From the NCBI GenBank assembly GCA_029861675.1, contig JAOTYV010000049.1, positions 1 to 21,129 of the forward strand: a stretch of 21,129 bases of DNA, in the 5' to 3' direction. How positions within the stretch are numbered: position 1 is the stretch's first letter; every line of letters begins with the position of its first letter. This stretch comes from Alphaproteobacteria bacterium. Lineage in GTDB: Bacteria; Pseudomonadota; Alphaproteobacteria; UBA8366. The notes below the pieces were generated by a model. It was not told the origin of the DNA. It ran no database searches and worked only from the letters and a program-made list of their open reading frames with translations. Positions 1 through 7,793 of this stretch are shown here, one piece after another. Position numbers and translations under genes: made by a program.

Positions 1-65
1 TCAATCTAGGCCTCGCGGCCATGGCGGGGCAAGTCGCGGCGCGCATCGTCACGCAGTTTGGATAG
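1..65 (+). CDS. C-terminal end of an unidentified upstream protein (partial)
   Basis: The first bases read in one frame as about 20 residues (NLGLAAMAGQVAARIV...) ending at a TAG at 63-65. The alanine-rich helical look and GC-rich third positions fit the C-terminus of a real protein that starts left of the window. The fragment is too short to assign a family. It would be convergent with the amidohydrolase gene ending at 164, and the 98 nt between them show no clear terminator hairpin. Confidence 0.3.
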   Translation, partial: NLGLAAMAGQVAARIVTQFG

Positions 66-163
66 GCGCGCGCCGTGCCAAACCTCGTGCTTTGGATTTA
101 TGGATCGCTGGTCGTTTGGCAAAGCGGTCGACCGCTATTGGGACGTGGACTACGAACAGGTTC

Positions 164-1057
164 TCACGGTCCATTCGGCGCCCAGCGATAGACGTTTGCG
201 CATGCGCCACCCATGAGCGTCGCCCGTTCGCTTTCGGTCAGTCGGTCGGTGAGTCGGAACGGTTCGACGGCCTGTTCGTAGTTGACGACCGCGAACGTGC
301 GTGTCCAGTCGGTGCCCCACAGACAGCGGTCAAGGCCCCAAGCGTCGAATACACGGGCGAGCGGGTCCCAGATGTCCGGGTAGGGGTATCCGGCGTGCGA
401 AAGTGTGCATGCCCCGCTGATCTTGATTGCCGCATTCGGGCGCGTGGCCAAATCGAGCACCTTCGGCAGGTCGGCCCAGGGCTCCGGTGGGGCGGGCGGC
501 ATGCGTGGCTGTAAGATGCCCAGATGATCGATGACGAAGCGGGCATCCGGATGACGATCGATTAGCGCCGCGCCTGCGTCCAGCTTGCCCCAGCAGAGAA
601 GATTGACCGGGAAGTCATGCCGCATGGCTTCGTGCAGGATCAGGTCGAGGCCAGGATCGTCCACTGCTCGATCCGGCCCATAGGCTAATCGGACGCGAAG
701 GCCGACCGTGCCCGTTGTTTTCTTCCAGTCGGCGATAACTTCGGCCACAGCCGGGTCCGACGGGTCAACCGGCTTGACGAGGCCAAACCTCCCAGGATGG
801 GCGTTTCGCACCTCGACCGCATAGCTGGAGTCGTACTGATATTTGGAAAAGGCGTTGACAAAGATTGCACCGTCGACGCCGACCGCATCCATCGCCGCTA
901 CCATCTCGTCGCCGTTGACGTGGGCGGGCCAATTGGATTTCGTGGTCCCGGGAGGGTCCGGCGGGTTCCAGGGGCGCTCCGGCGTATTGGCGGCATAAAC
1001 GTGAACTTGAGAATCGATGATCGGCAAGGGGCGGTTCCTCTGCTCAAGGCTATGCAT
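164..1057 (-). CDS. Amidohydrolase-family (amidohydrolase 2, TIM-barrel) hydrolase
   Basis: This 297-residue protein is the usual length for the amidohydrolase-2 family, which includes decarboxylases and lactonases such as 2-pyrone-4,6-dicarboxylate hydrolase. Visible family marks are the N-terminal strand IIDSQVHVY (residues 13-21), where the usual first metal-ligand His is Gln17 while His19 remains, then FVIDHLG (His178) and a C-terminal CLWGTDW with the conserved Asp250. The Gln-x-His variant occurs in one subgroup of the family and may mean a weaker or absent metal site. No signal peptide is seen, so it is probably cytoplasmic. The ATG start at 1057 lacks a strong Shine-Dalgarno sequence. 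It is transcribed divergently from the MmgE/PrpD gene, and a large palindrome lies 22 nt upstream of the start, so the two genes are probably co-regulated. Substrate unknown; a carboxylic acid lactone or ring-cleavage product is plausible. Confidence 0.88.
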   Translation of the reverse strand: MHSLEQRNRPLPIIDSQVHVYAANTPERPWNPPDPPGTTKSNWPAHVNGDEMVAAMDAVGVDGAIFVNAFSKYQYDSSYAVEVRNAHPGRFGLVKPVDPSDPAVAEVIADWKKTTGTVGLRVRLAYGPDRAVDDPGLDLILHEAMRHDFPVNLLCWGKLDAGAALIDRHPDARFVIDHLGILQPRMPPAPPEPWADLPKVLDLATRPNAAIKISGACTLSHAGYPYPDIWDPLARVFDAWGLDRCLWGTDWTRTFAVVNYEQAVEPFRLTDRLTESERATLMGGACANVYRWAPNGP

Positions 1058-1078
1058 CGGGGATTTTCGAGTTTCACC

Positions 1079-1124
1079 AGATCAACCCGCCATTAAATGA
1101 TTCCATTTAAAGGCAGGTTGATCT
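1079..1124. promoter_or_regulatory. 46-nt near-perfect palindrome, probable operator between divergent genes
   Basis: The outer arms (AGATCAACCCGCC at 1079-1091, GGCAGGTTGATCT at 1112-1124) and inner arms (TTAAATG at 1093-1099, CATTTAA at 1104-1110) form one continuous dyad. Nineteen of 21 base pairs match around an ATTC centre. It lies between the amidohydrolase start (1057) and the MmgE/PrpD start (1265), where a shared regulator would bind. No poly-T follows, so a terminator is unlikely. The binding protein is not encoded in view. Confidence 0.6.
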
Positions 1125-1264
1125 AGTGACCAATTTTGCCCGCCGCGAGCCGATTTGCTCTGGCAATGCGCGCCTTGGTACTGTGGCGGTCACGATCGTT
1201 GCTCCGTCGGACGAAGCGGGACGGGTGCAACGAGGCAGCGCCAGGAACGGAACGGGAAACAATC

Positions 1265-2626
1265 ATGGAAGCAACGTCGGTCCTTTCGGAATTCGCCAGC
1301 ACGACGCGCCTTGATGACATCAGCGCCGAGGCGGTCGCCGCAACGAAACGGCACATCCTCGATTGCACCGGCGTGGCGCTCGCCGCGACCGCTGAACCCG
1401 CCGGGCGCATCGTTGTCGACATTACGCGTGAGCAGGGCGGCGGCCCAAAGGCGAGTGTTCTCGGGACCGCCCTGCGCACCGGCGTCGTGTCCGCCGCATG
1501 GGCCAACGGCGCCCTTGCGCACCTGTTGGATTTCGACGATACCGGTTTTTCACATCCGACCGCCTGCATCCTGCCCGCGACGCTTGCGATGGCCGAGGAA
1601 GCGGGCGCGACCGGCGGCGAACTGGTGGCGGCAGTCTGTGTCGGCCTGGAAGTGTTCGAGCGGATGTCGTCCTCCGGCCGTCAGCACGAGCATGTGCTGC
1701 GGGGGAGCGGATTTCACCCCACCTCTCTCTATGGGTGTTCGGCGGCGGCGGCGGGCGCAGGCAGCATCGCCGGACTGAACCCCAGGCAGATGGGAGTGGC
1801 CATCGGGCTCGCGGCGGCGAACGCCGGTGGGTTGACGCAGCATTTCGGCACCTGGGGTAAGGGTATTCACGCTGGCAACGCGGCCCGCGCCGGGGTGACC
1901 TCGGTTTTTCTCGCTCGGAAGGACTACGTCGCCGATCCAGCGGGCCTTGAGGGTGACTACGGATTCTATTCGGCATTCCACGGAGACGGGAATTACACTC
2001 TCGACAAGATGGCTGATGGTCTGGGAACGCATTGGTCGATCGTCGACCCCGGCCTGACCGTCAAACGCTATCCGTGCTGCGGCGGCAATCTACGCGCGCT
2101 GGATTCGTTGGAGGCACTGGTGGCGGAACATGATATCCACATCGAAGACGTTGAACGGCTGGAGGTGGATGTCCATCCGGACCTCCTCGACGTCGTGCGG
2201 TTCCACAAGCCTAACGACGGCTTTCGCGGCAAGTTCTCGATCGACTACGTTTTAGCGGCGATGCTGCTGGACCGGCGCGTGGACTTGGACTCGTTTGCGG
2301 ACAGCTATTGCAGCGCGCCGCGGATGCGGGCTGCGTTGGAGAAAGTCGTGGTCAACGCTCACCCGGAATGGCCGCATGACAGGGCATCTCGCCGCAAGAC
2401 CCCGGTCACGGTCACGATGAAGGACGGCCGGACTTTCACCCGGCTGGTGGAAAAGGTACGTGGCAGCCCGGGAAACCCGATGACCCGCGACGAGTTGGTG
2501 GATAAATATCGCGGCTGCGCGTCCCGCGTGCTGAAAGGCGAAAGGCTGGAGCGCTCTATCGCGGCACTGGAATCACTCGAGACGATCCCGGCGGTCAAAA
2601 CCCTGATCGAAGAACTGACTTCCTGA
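1265..2626 (+). CDS. MmgE/PrpD-family protein (2-methylcitrate dehydratase-like)
   Basis: This 453-residue protein has the normal length of the MmgE/PrpD family, which includes 2-methylcitrate dehydratase, cis-aconitate decarboxylase and iminodisuccinate epimerase. Family marks are the helical N-terminal LDCTGVALAAT, ANGALAHLLDFDDT (about residues 80-93), GFHPTS, a GNAARAG helix, the KRYPCCGGN motif in the middle, and SPGNPMTRDEL in the smaller C-terminal domain. The frame stays open upstream to a TTG at 1136, but the residues added there are low-complexity and Arg-rich and the family starts at this ATG, so 1265 is chosen. It is probably cytoplasmic. It is divergent from the amidohydrolase and likely shares the 1079-1124 operator. 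The exact substrate cannot be told from sequence. A C5-C7 branched di- or tricarboxylate is the family expectation. Confidence 0.9.
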   Translation: MEATSVLSEFASTTRLDDISAEAVAATKRHILDCTGVALAATAEPAGRIVVDITREQGGGPKASVLGTALRTGVVSAAWANGALAHLLDFDDTGFSHPTACILPATLAMAEEAGATGGELVAAVCVGLEVFERMSSSGRQHEHVLRGSGFHPTSLYGCSAAAAGAGSIAGLNPRQMGVAIGLAAANAGGLTQHFGTWGKGIHAGNAARAGVTSVFLARKDYVADPAGLEGDYGFYSAFHGDGNYTLDKMADGLGTHWSIVDPGLTVKRYPCCGGNLRALDSLEALVAEHDIHIEDVERLEVDVHPDLLDVVRFHKPNDGFRGKFSIDYVLAAMLLDRRVDLDSFADSYCSAPRMRAALEKVVVNAHPEWPHDRASRRKTPVTVTMKDGRTFTRLVEKVRGSPGNPMTRDELVDKYRGCASRVLKGERLERSIAALESLETIPAVKTLIEELTS

Positions 2627-2761
2627 GGGCGATTCCCGCAAACCGGGCATTGTCACGATAATCGGTGGCGGCCGCAAAGGACTGCTTCGACACCCTTTCG
2701 GGCCGTCTCAAGCCGATTTGCCCTGACACGGCCTCCCGACGCCCGTGGTTATTGTTTCATC

Positions 2762-4648
2762 TCAGGAGGCGGCGCGGGCGCCGTCGCGGGCCGGTTCGAA
2801 GACATAGGCCGACATCGACGCCTGCGCTTCGGCGCGGCGCCGGTGCCATTCCTTCGGGCCGCCGTAATAGGCGAGGCTGCCGGGCTCGGCATTGCCCTCG
2901 CCGTTGTAGTAGGAGATGCAGTCCCGAAGCGGACTTGTCAGCATATCCGCTTGTTTGCAGTGCGCGGCATATTCGTCCTCCGGCTTCTTCTTGACGTCGA
3001 CGATACCGGCGCCCCGCTCGCGCATCGTCTCCAGCAGCCAGGTGACGTAGTCGGTATGCGATTCAAGCCCGACGATAAAATTGAACTGACCACCGCCGCC
3101 CTGTGGTCCCGACATGATGAAGAGGTTCGGGAAGCCGTGGCTGTGGACCCCGAGGTAGGTCCGCGTGCCTTCCGTCTGCCACTTATCGCGCAGGGTCCTG
3201 CCGCCGCGGCCGACGATCATGTTGAAGGCCCCAGTACCCATCCACTGGAAGCCGGTCGCGTAGATCAGCACGTCGAGATCGTATTGCACGCCGTCATGAA
3301 CGACGCCGCGCTCGTTGATCTTCTCGACGCCCTTGGGCGCGGTGTCGATCAGTGTCACGTGCGGCAGGTTGAAAGCCGGCAGATACTCGTCGTGGAAGGC
3401 CGGCCGCTTGCAGCCATACGGATAGTAAGGCTTGAGCGCCGCTGCCGTTTCCGCATCTTCGACCACCGCGTCGACCCTGGCGCGGATCTGCTCCATGACC
3501 CGGAAGCTGGTATTGAGCTGTTTCTGGATAAGCTCCTCCGGCGAGAGCTTCGTCTTGTGGTTCTTGCGAGGCTTGAACTCGGTGACCTTGCCGGAGAGGA
3601 AATCATCGTCGCCGAGAAGGGCTGCACGCCCGGACGTAATCTGCGCGAGCCGGTTGCGGCGATTCAATGCCCAGTTCGGTTCCTTCTTCCAGTGCTCGAT
3701 CTCCTCCGTCCTCGTTGCCCTCTGGTCGCGCACGTCTATGGAGGATGGCGTGCGCTGGAAGACGTAAAGTTCCTTAACGACCTTGGCGATCTCCGGGATG
3801 ACCTGCACGGCAGTCGCACCTGTGCCAATGATGCCAACACGCTTTCCTTTTAGGTCGACGTGATAATTCCAGCGTGATGTATGGAAGGTTTCGCCCTTGA
3901 AGGTTTCCATGCCCTCTATGCGGGCGAGCCGCGGGGTCGTCAAAATCCCATTCGCCAGGACGACGTAACGCGCCCGCATCCGGTCGCCGCGATCTGTGCG
4001 GACCGTCCAGTGGCCGGCCGCCTCGTCCCACTCGGTCTGCTGTACAGTGGTGTGGAAGAGGCAGCGATCATAAAACCCGAATTTCTCCGCCATGTTTTGG
4101 GCGTATTCGAGAATTTCAAATCCCGAGGCGAACTTCATCGTCGGGAAGTAGCCCATTTCCTCGAGTAGGGGCATGTAGCTGTAGGCTTCGACGTCGCAAG
4201 CTATGCCGGGATAGCGGTTCCAGTACCAAGTGCCGCCAACGTCACCGCCCTTCTCGCAGAAACGGACGTCCGTAAAGCCCGCCTTCTGCAGCTTGTGCCA
4301 AAGAATCAGCCCCCCAAACCCGCCGCCTATCACGAGAACCTCGCACTCGTCGGTGAGCGCCTCGCGCTCGACCGGGGCGTCGGAGTAAACATCCTCAAGG
4401 TATTTAGCGAACTCGCCTTCCATCGCCATGTAGTCGGCGCCGCCGCGCCGCGCTTCCTTGAACTCGCGGTACTTGGCCTGCTCCTCGGCATTGAAAACGG
4501 CGCCCGGTGGCGGTGGCGGAAGGGTCTTCAGCTTCGGGTCGTCGATCTCCGAATAGCCCTTGCCGCCGATCCTATCTGTAGCCTTGGCCGCACGCGTGTT
4601 GAAGACTTTGAGGCCGGTCTTCGGGTCTATCCGGATCGCCGATGTCAT
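2762..4648 (-). CDS. Flavin-containing monooxygenase, type I Baeyer-Villiger-like
   Basis: A 628-residue FAD/NADPH enzyme expected to insert one oxygen from O2 into a ketone, giving an ester or lactone. The FAD Rossmann motif GGGFGG is at 108-113, followed by [13 protein letters not shown] (136-148). The Baeyer-Villiger fingerprint [11 protein letters not shown] is at 250-260, the NADPH-binding GTGATA at 275-280, and ATGFQW at 464-469. About 100 residues precede the FAD motif, with a proline run near 44-48. That is longer than in minimal monooxygenases and like the extended group that includes cyclopentadecanone-type enzymes. A GGGGAGAG ribosome site precedes the ATG. It lies downstream of the RidA-like gene on the same strand, separated by 216 nt that carry a REP-like repeat, so co-transcription is possible but not certain. 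Substrate unknown. Confidence 0.9.
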   Translation of the reverse strand: MTSAIRIDPKTGLKVFNTRAAKATDRIGGKGYSEIDDPKLKTLPPPPPGAVFNAEEQAKYREFKEARRGGADYMAMEGEFAKYLEDVYSDAPVEREALTDECEVLVIGGGFGGLILWHKLQKAGFTDVRFCEKGGDVGGTWYWNRYPGIACDVEAYSYMPLLEEMGYFPTMKFASGFEILEYAQNMAEKFGFYDRCLFHTTVQQTEWDEAAGHWTVRTDRGDRMRARYVVLANGILTTPRLARIEGMETFKGETFHTSRWNYHVDLKGKRVGIIGTGATAVQVIPEIAKVVKELYVFQRTPSSIDVRDQRATRTEEIEHWKKEPNWALNRRNRLAQITSGRAALLGDDDFLSGKVTEFKPRKNHKTKLSPEELIQKQLNTSFRVMEQIRARVDAVVEDAETAAALKPYYPYGCKRPAFHDEYLPAFNLPHVTLIDTAPKGVEKINERGVVHDGVQYDLDVLIYATGFQWMGTGAFNMIVGRGGRTLRDKWQTEGTRTYLGVHSHGFPNLFIMSGPQGGGGQFNFIVGLESHTDYVTWLLETMRERGAGIVDVKKKPEDEYAAHCKQADMLTSPLRDCISYYNGEGNAEPGSLAYYGGPKEWHRRRAEAQASMSAYVFEPARDGARAAS

Positions 4649-4751
4649 ACGTCTGTTCTCTCCCCTATTTTCTCTGCTGTTCGGTCAGATATAGTGAGTT
4701 TTTACCGAGATGACGACCATTTAGCGGTTTGTCCCGGGCATAAAGCGGCGT

Positions 4752-4823
4752 TGTCAGAGAAAAATCGATCGCGTTGCCCGCTCGTCAGAGTCGAATTGCG
4801 TCGCAATTGATTTTGCTCTGATA
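4752..4823. repeat. REP-like inverted repeat element, copy A
   Basis: The arm at 4752-4769 (TGTCAGAGAAAAATCGAT) is inverted at 4806-4823 with 15 of 18 matches. Between the arms is a second small dyad, AATTGC-GTC-GCAATT. Bases 4752-4816 align without gaps to 9014-9078, with 50 of 65 identical. The element lies in the spacer between the monooxygenase and RidA-like genes. It may form a hairpin in the transcript; REP/REPIN-type elements are the closest known category. Confidence 0.55.
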
Positions 4824-4864
4824 CGCCCGGATTTCGATAACCGGACCGTGTCTGTCCTAAGGCC

Positions 4865-5254
4865 TCACGGGACTACCGCCGTCGCGGTGACCTCGACCAG
4901 TGCTTCAGGCCTGTTGAGGGCCTGAACCGTTACCAGGGTCGAGGCGGGATAGCATTCCTCTTTGAAGAACTCCTTTCTGACTTCAACGAAATCGGCGTTG
5001 TATCGGACCTCGGTGATGTATCCAGTCATCGTCACGACGTCGTCCAGGCTGCCTCCGGCTTCTTCCATCTGACGGGCCATCTTGCGGAAGATGCAGCGTA
5101 CCTGGCCGGTGAAATCGCCCGCGAGCGAGTTGCCCTTCTCGTCCTCGTGGGCGAGGAGGCCGGCGAGCCACACAATTTTCCCGCCTTCGGTGACGACCGC
5201 CGGCGCATAGGACCGGGATTTTTGATACTCGGAAGCGTATTGCGTGCGTTTCAT
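4865..5254 (-). CDS. RidA/YjgF-family protein lacking the catalytic arginine
   Basis: This 129-residue protein has the standard size of the RidA/YjgF/UK114 family, small trimeric cytosolic proteins. Canonical members hydrolyse reactive enamine/imine intermediates. The C-terminal signature is recognisable (YPASTLVTVQAL followed by PEALVEVTATAV). In canonical RidA the segment reads P-A-R-S, and its Arg binds the substrate carboxylate; here the position is Ser (P-A-S-T), read directly from the codons. It therefore probably belongs to a Rid subgroup without imine deaminase activity, some of which act in degradation pathways. It is divergent from the iron-sulfur gene at 5457 and upstream of the monooxygenase on the same strand, which suggests a role in the same catabolic cluster. 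The start codon has only a weak ribosome site (GGTAGAG). Confidence 0.88.
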   Translation of the reverse strand: MKRTQYASEYQKSRSYAPAVVTEGGKIVWLAGLLAHEDEKGNSLAGDFTGQVRCIFRKMARQMEEAGGSLDDVVTMTGYITEVRYNADFVEVRKEFFKEECYPASTLVTVQALNRPEALVEVTATAVVP

Positions 5255-5329
5255 TTCGCTCTACCGGCTCTTGTTCATCTATTCGCGACTTCGTGGCGCG
5301 TATTCCCTGAATTTGCCGCATGTTTCTCG

Positions 5330-5351
5330 AGGAAGGAGTTCCGGCCTTCCT
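5330..5351. promoter_or_regulatory. Short inverted repeat in the RidA / Fe-S divergent spacer
   Basis: AGGAAGG (5330-5336) and CCTTCCT (5345-5351) are perfect 7-nt inverted arms with an 8-nt spacer. They lie roughly midway in the 202-nt region between divergent genes starting at 5254 and 5457. An operator is the natural guess from position. A weak hairpin is the alternative, since the following TTTAATT is not a proper terminator tail. Confidence 0.25.
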
Positions 5352-5456
5352 TTAATTGGCCTTTGTCATATTACAGCCCCTGGGCACACGACCGCTCATT
5401 TTGACGGACCAACAGAGGCCAGCCTACAGTGCGGAATATAACCGTAAACAGTATGG

Positions 5457-6809
5457 GTGCCCATTGTGCCAGAAGATGGCAGCGTTAAATTCCTCGAGGC
5501 GGTACGCGGTCGCGTAGAAGACACGCTCGACGCATGCACGAAATGTGGAAAGTGCGTCGAGGCTTGCCCCATGGTCGAGCCTGCTGGACTGAGCACGGCA
5601 AAAGCGGGTGAGATTGCCGGCGGCTTGTTGGATCTCCTTGCCGGCGGCCCAGGGACGCCCGACGCCCAGCGATTTGCCGAAGTCTGCACGAACAGCGGCA
5701 AGTGCATCCCAGCCTGCGATTACGGAGTTAATCCACGCTTCATGGTCAACATGGCGCGGATCGCCGTCAAAGAACGGCTCGGCGACGAGGCGGTGCGTCA
5801 TGCTGCCAAGAAATATTTCAACAATATGAATCGCTCAACACGAATGATCTCGCGTCTCCAGCTGTCGCCCGAAGTCCATTCCCGGCTTAACCCACCCTTG
5901 CGCCGTGATAACGACTACCCGGCGGACCCGCCAGATATCGTCTTCTATGCGGGATGTAATGTCATCAAGACCCCGCACATCGCCCTAATTATCCTGGAGG
6001 TGTTCGACACACTCGGTATTACCTACGAAGTGATGGGCGGCGCCTCGACCTGTTGCGGCATTCAACACTTCAAGCAGGGCGATGCGAAGATCGCCGGCCG
6101 CATCGGCTTCAGCACGATCGAGCGGCTCGGACGGCCGCGTTCGGCACGGGTCGTTTCCTGGTGCCCAAGCTGTCAGATTCAAATCGGCGAAGTGGCATTG
6201 CCCGCCTATGAGAAATCGTTTGGATCGATGCCGTTCGACCTGAATCCGATCACCGAGTTTTTCGAGGAGAAGCTGGATCAGCTTAGGCCCCTGTTCGTAA
6301 ACCCCGTTCGCAAACGTGTCGCGCTGCAACAACGCTCGGCTATCCCGGGCATAAACAACGCGGTCAAGAATGTCCTGAATGCCATTCCCGGCTTGGAAGT
6401 GGTCGAGTTGGATGTGCCAATACTCAGCACTCAGGCGAGTCATCTCGGCGTCGTGCCAAAATTCAAGGACGAGTTGCGCGAAATGGAGTTCAGGGCCGCC
6501 GCCGCGGCGGGCGTAACCACCTTTGCGTCGATCTTCCACGGGTGTCACCGTGAGTTAATCAAGTATCAGCCACAGGTCTCGTTCGAAACGCTTAATTTCA
6601 TGGAACTGATCGGCGAGAGCATGGGCATCCATATTCCGGATCTATACAAGCGCCTGCGGATCATGGGGGACATCGATGCGATCATCACCGATACCGCTGA
6701 CCTGATCGATACGCATCGTCTTGATCTCGATACGCTGCGCGAAGTGATCGCGAATGACGTGCTCGACAGCGTGCCGAAGCTTGGCGGGATTAGCAATCGG
6801 GCCGATTAG
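5457..6809 (+). CDS. HdrB/GlpC-like (Fe-S)-binding protein with ferredoxin and CCG domains
   Basis: A 450-residue cytoplasmic iron-sulfur protein combining an N-terminal ferredoxin part with HdrB-like CCG domains, as in GlpC, LldE and HdrD relatives that pass electrons to quinone or disulfide partners. The first cluster motif is complete (C27-x2-C30-x2-C33-x3-C37). The second, CTNSGKCIPAC (77-87), has Ser80 in place of its second Cys. One CCG domain is intact (C167, C199-C200, C236-x2-C239). The second retains only HGCH (C363), and the expected Cys-Cys is lost. A transporter-like membrane anchor is absent. The start is GTG at 5457 or GTG at 5466, neither with a clear ribosome site. The 92-nt gap to the hydratase allows an operon. 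A dehydrogenase flavoprotein partner is not adjacent; the closest flavoprotein candidate is at 18684-20234. Confidence 0.85.
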   Translation: MPIVPEDGSVKFLEAVRGRVEDTLDACTKCGKCVEACPMVEPAGLSTAKAGEIAGGLLDLLAGGPGTPDAQRFAEVCTNSGKCIPACDYGVNPRFMVNMARIAVKERLGDEAVRHAAKKYFNNMNRSTRMISRLQLSPEVHSRLNPPLRRDNDYPADPPDIVFYAGCNVIKTPHIALIILEVFDTLGITYEVMGGASTCCGIQHFKQGDAKIAGRIGFSTIERLGRPRSARVVSWCPSCQIQIGEVALPAYEKSFGSMPFDLNPITEFFEEKLDQLRPLFVNPVRKRVALQQRSAIPGINNAVKNVLNAIPGLEVVELDVPILSTQASHLGVVPKFKDELREMEFRAAAAAGVTTFASIFHGCHRELIKYQPQVSFETLNFMELIGESMGIHIPDLYKRLRIMGDIDAIITDTADLIDTHRLDLDTLREVIANDVLDSVPKLGGISNRAD

Positions 6810-6901
6810 ATGATTGCAAACCCAGACCGCCGCTAATCATCAAAACCAATTGCAATCAGGGGGGCGTCCATAGAGGACAACGCCAGGGAAGGACACGCGA
6901 C

Positions 6902-7789
6902 ATGACCGCTGAGTTCGACGCCAAGATCGAGGCCCTGAGCGACTGGATCGGACGCAAACGCATCGTCGAGGACGAGATCGGCCTGTCCAACGTGCGGCGC
7001 ATCGCCGGCATGTTGGACCTGGAACCGGATGCGTTCATCAATGGCACGCCGTTGCCGCCGCACTGGTTCTCCATGTTCTTCCCCGATGCGGTCAAGCAAC
7101 GGGATATCGGGCCCGATGGCCACCCGAACAAGGGGGTGGTGCTGCCGCCGATCCCGTTGCCGAGGCGCATGGGTGCCGGGCGCCGCGTGACCATCAATGG
7201 CCGGCTCAAGGCCGGCGAGCCGGCGCGTAAGATCGCCGAGGTGGTCTCCATGGTGCCGAAGGACGCGCGCACCGGGCAAATCTGCGTGCTGACCATGCGC
7301 CATAGCATCGAGGCGCGCGGCAAGGTGATCGCCGTGGACGAGTTCGACGCCATCTACCGCGACGCGGTGCCGCCGGGCCAGAAAAGCACGGCGACAACGC
7401 CGGCGCCCGCGCCCACCGATCACGACTGGGCGGAGACCAAGCAGGTGACGAACGCCCTCGTGTTTCGCTATTCCGCCGTCACCTGGAACGCCCACCGCAT
7501 CCATTACGACGCCGACTATACCCGCACCGAGGAGGGTTATCCGGCCCTGGTGCAAAATGGAGGGCTTACCATGCAGCTGATGGTCGACAGCGCGCTCAAG
7601 CAGACCGGCCGGGAGCTGACCGGCTATACCGCCCGGCTCACCCGGCCGGTCAGCGTCAACGACACCATCACCCTCGCCGGTCGCGCGATCAACGCGGACG
7701 GCCAGATCGAAAGCTGGGTAGTCGATCGCGACGGTGCGAAGTGCGCCGAGATGACTCTCAGCTTCGCTCGATCGCGAGATGAGAGCTAG
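6902..7789 (+). CDS. Double-hotdog acyl-CoA hydratase, mesaconyl-C4-CoA/itaconyl-CoA hydratase-like
   Basis: This 295-residue protein has the two-hotdog layout of the HTD2/mesaconyl-C4-CoA hydratase group. It has an N-terminal FAS1-type dehydratase-like half (residues about 10-150), a Pro/Ala/Thr linker near 160-172, and a C-terminal MaoC-like half. The second half carries FRYSAVTWNAHRIHYD (188-203), in which the N-x-H-x-I-H core is the hallmark of these enzymes, followed by EGYPALVQNG. The expected activity is reversible hydration of a branched enoyl-CoA in the cytosol. The AAGGA ribosome site about 10 nt upstream supports the ATG. The CoA-transferase gene begins immediately after it, which points to translational coupling and a shared substrate: the transferase would make the CoA ester that this enzyme hydrates. 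The exact substrate (mesaconyl, itaconyl or another) is not decided by sequence. Confidence 0.85.
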   Translation: MTAEFDAKIEALSDWIGRKRIVEDEIGLSNVRRIAGMLDLEPDAFINGTPLPPHWFSMFFPDAVKQRDIGPDGHPNKGVVLPPIPLPRRMGAGRRVTINGRLKAGEPARKIAEVVSMVPKDARTGQICVLTMRHSIEARGKVIAVDEFDAIYRDAVPPGQKSTATTPAPAPTDHDWAETKQVTNALVFRYSAVTWNAHRIHYDADYTRTEEGYPALVQNGGLTMQLMVDSALKQTGRELTGYTARLTRPVSVNDTITLAGRAINADGQIESWVVDRDGAKCAEMTLSFARSRDES

Positions 7790-7793
7790 AGAG

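Noticed and set aside
1126..1175. Possible third copy of the REP-like element (ATTTTGCCCG... and ATTTGCTCTGG)
   Set aside because: Only short words match; no gap-free alignment or inverted arms comparable to copies A and B.
1136..1264. Upstream TTG-initiated extension of the MmgE/PrpD gene
   Set aside because: The extra 43 residues are Arg/Ala-rich and outside the family's usual start, and the ATG at 1265 gives standard length.
2843..3853. Plus-strand ORF (336 aa) opposite the flavin monooxygenase
   Set aside because: Antisense to a gene with clear FAD, NADPH and Baeyer-Villiger motifs; no independent evidence of coding.
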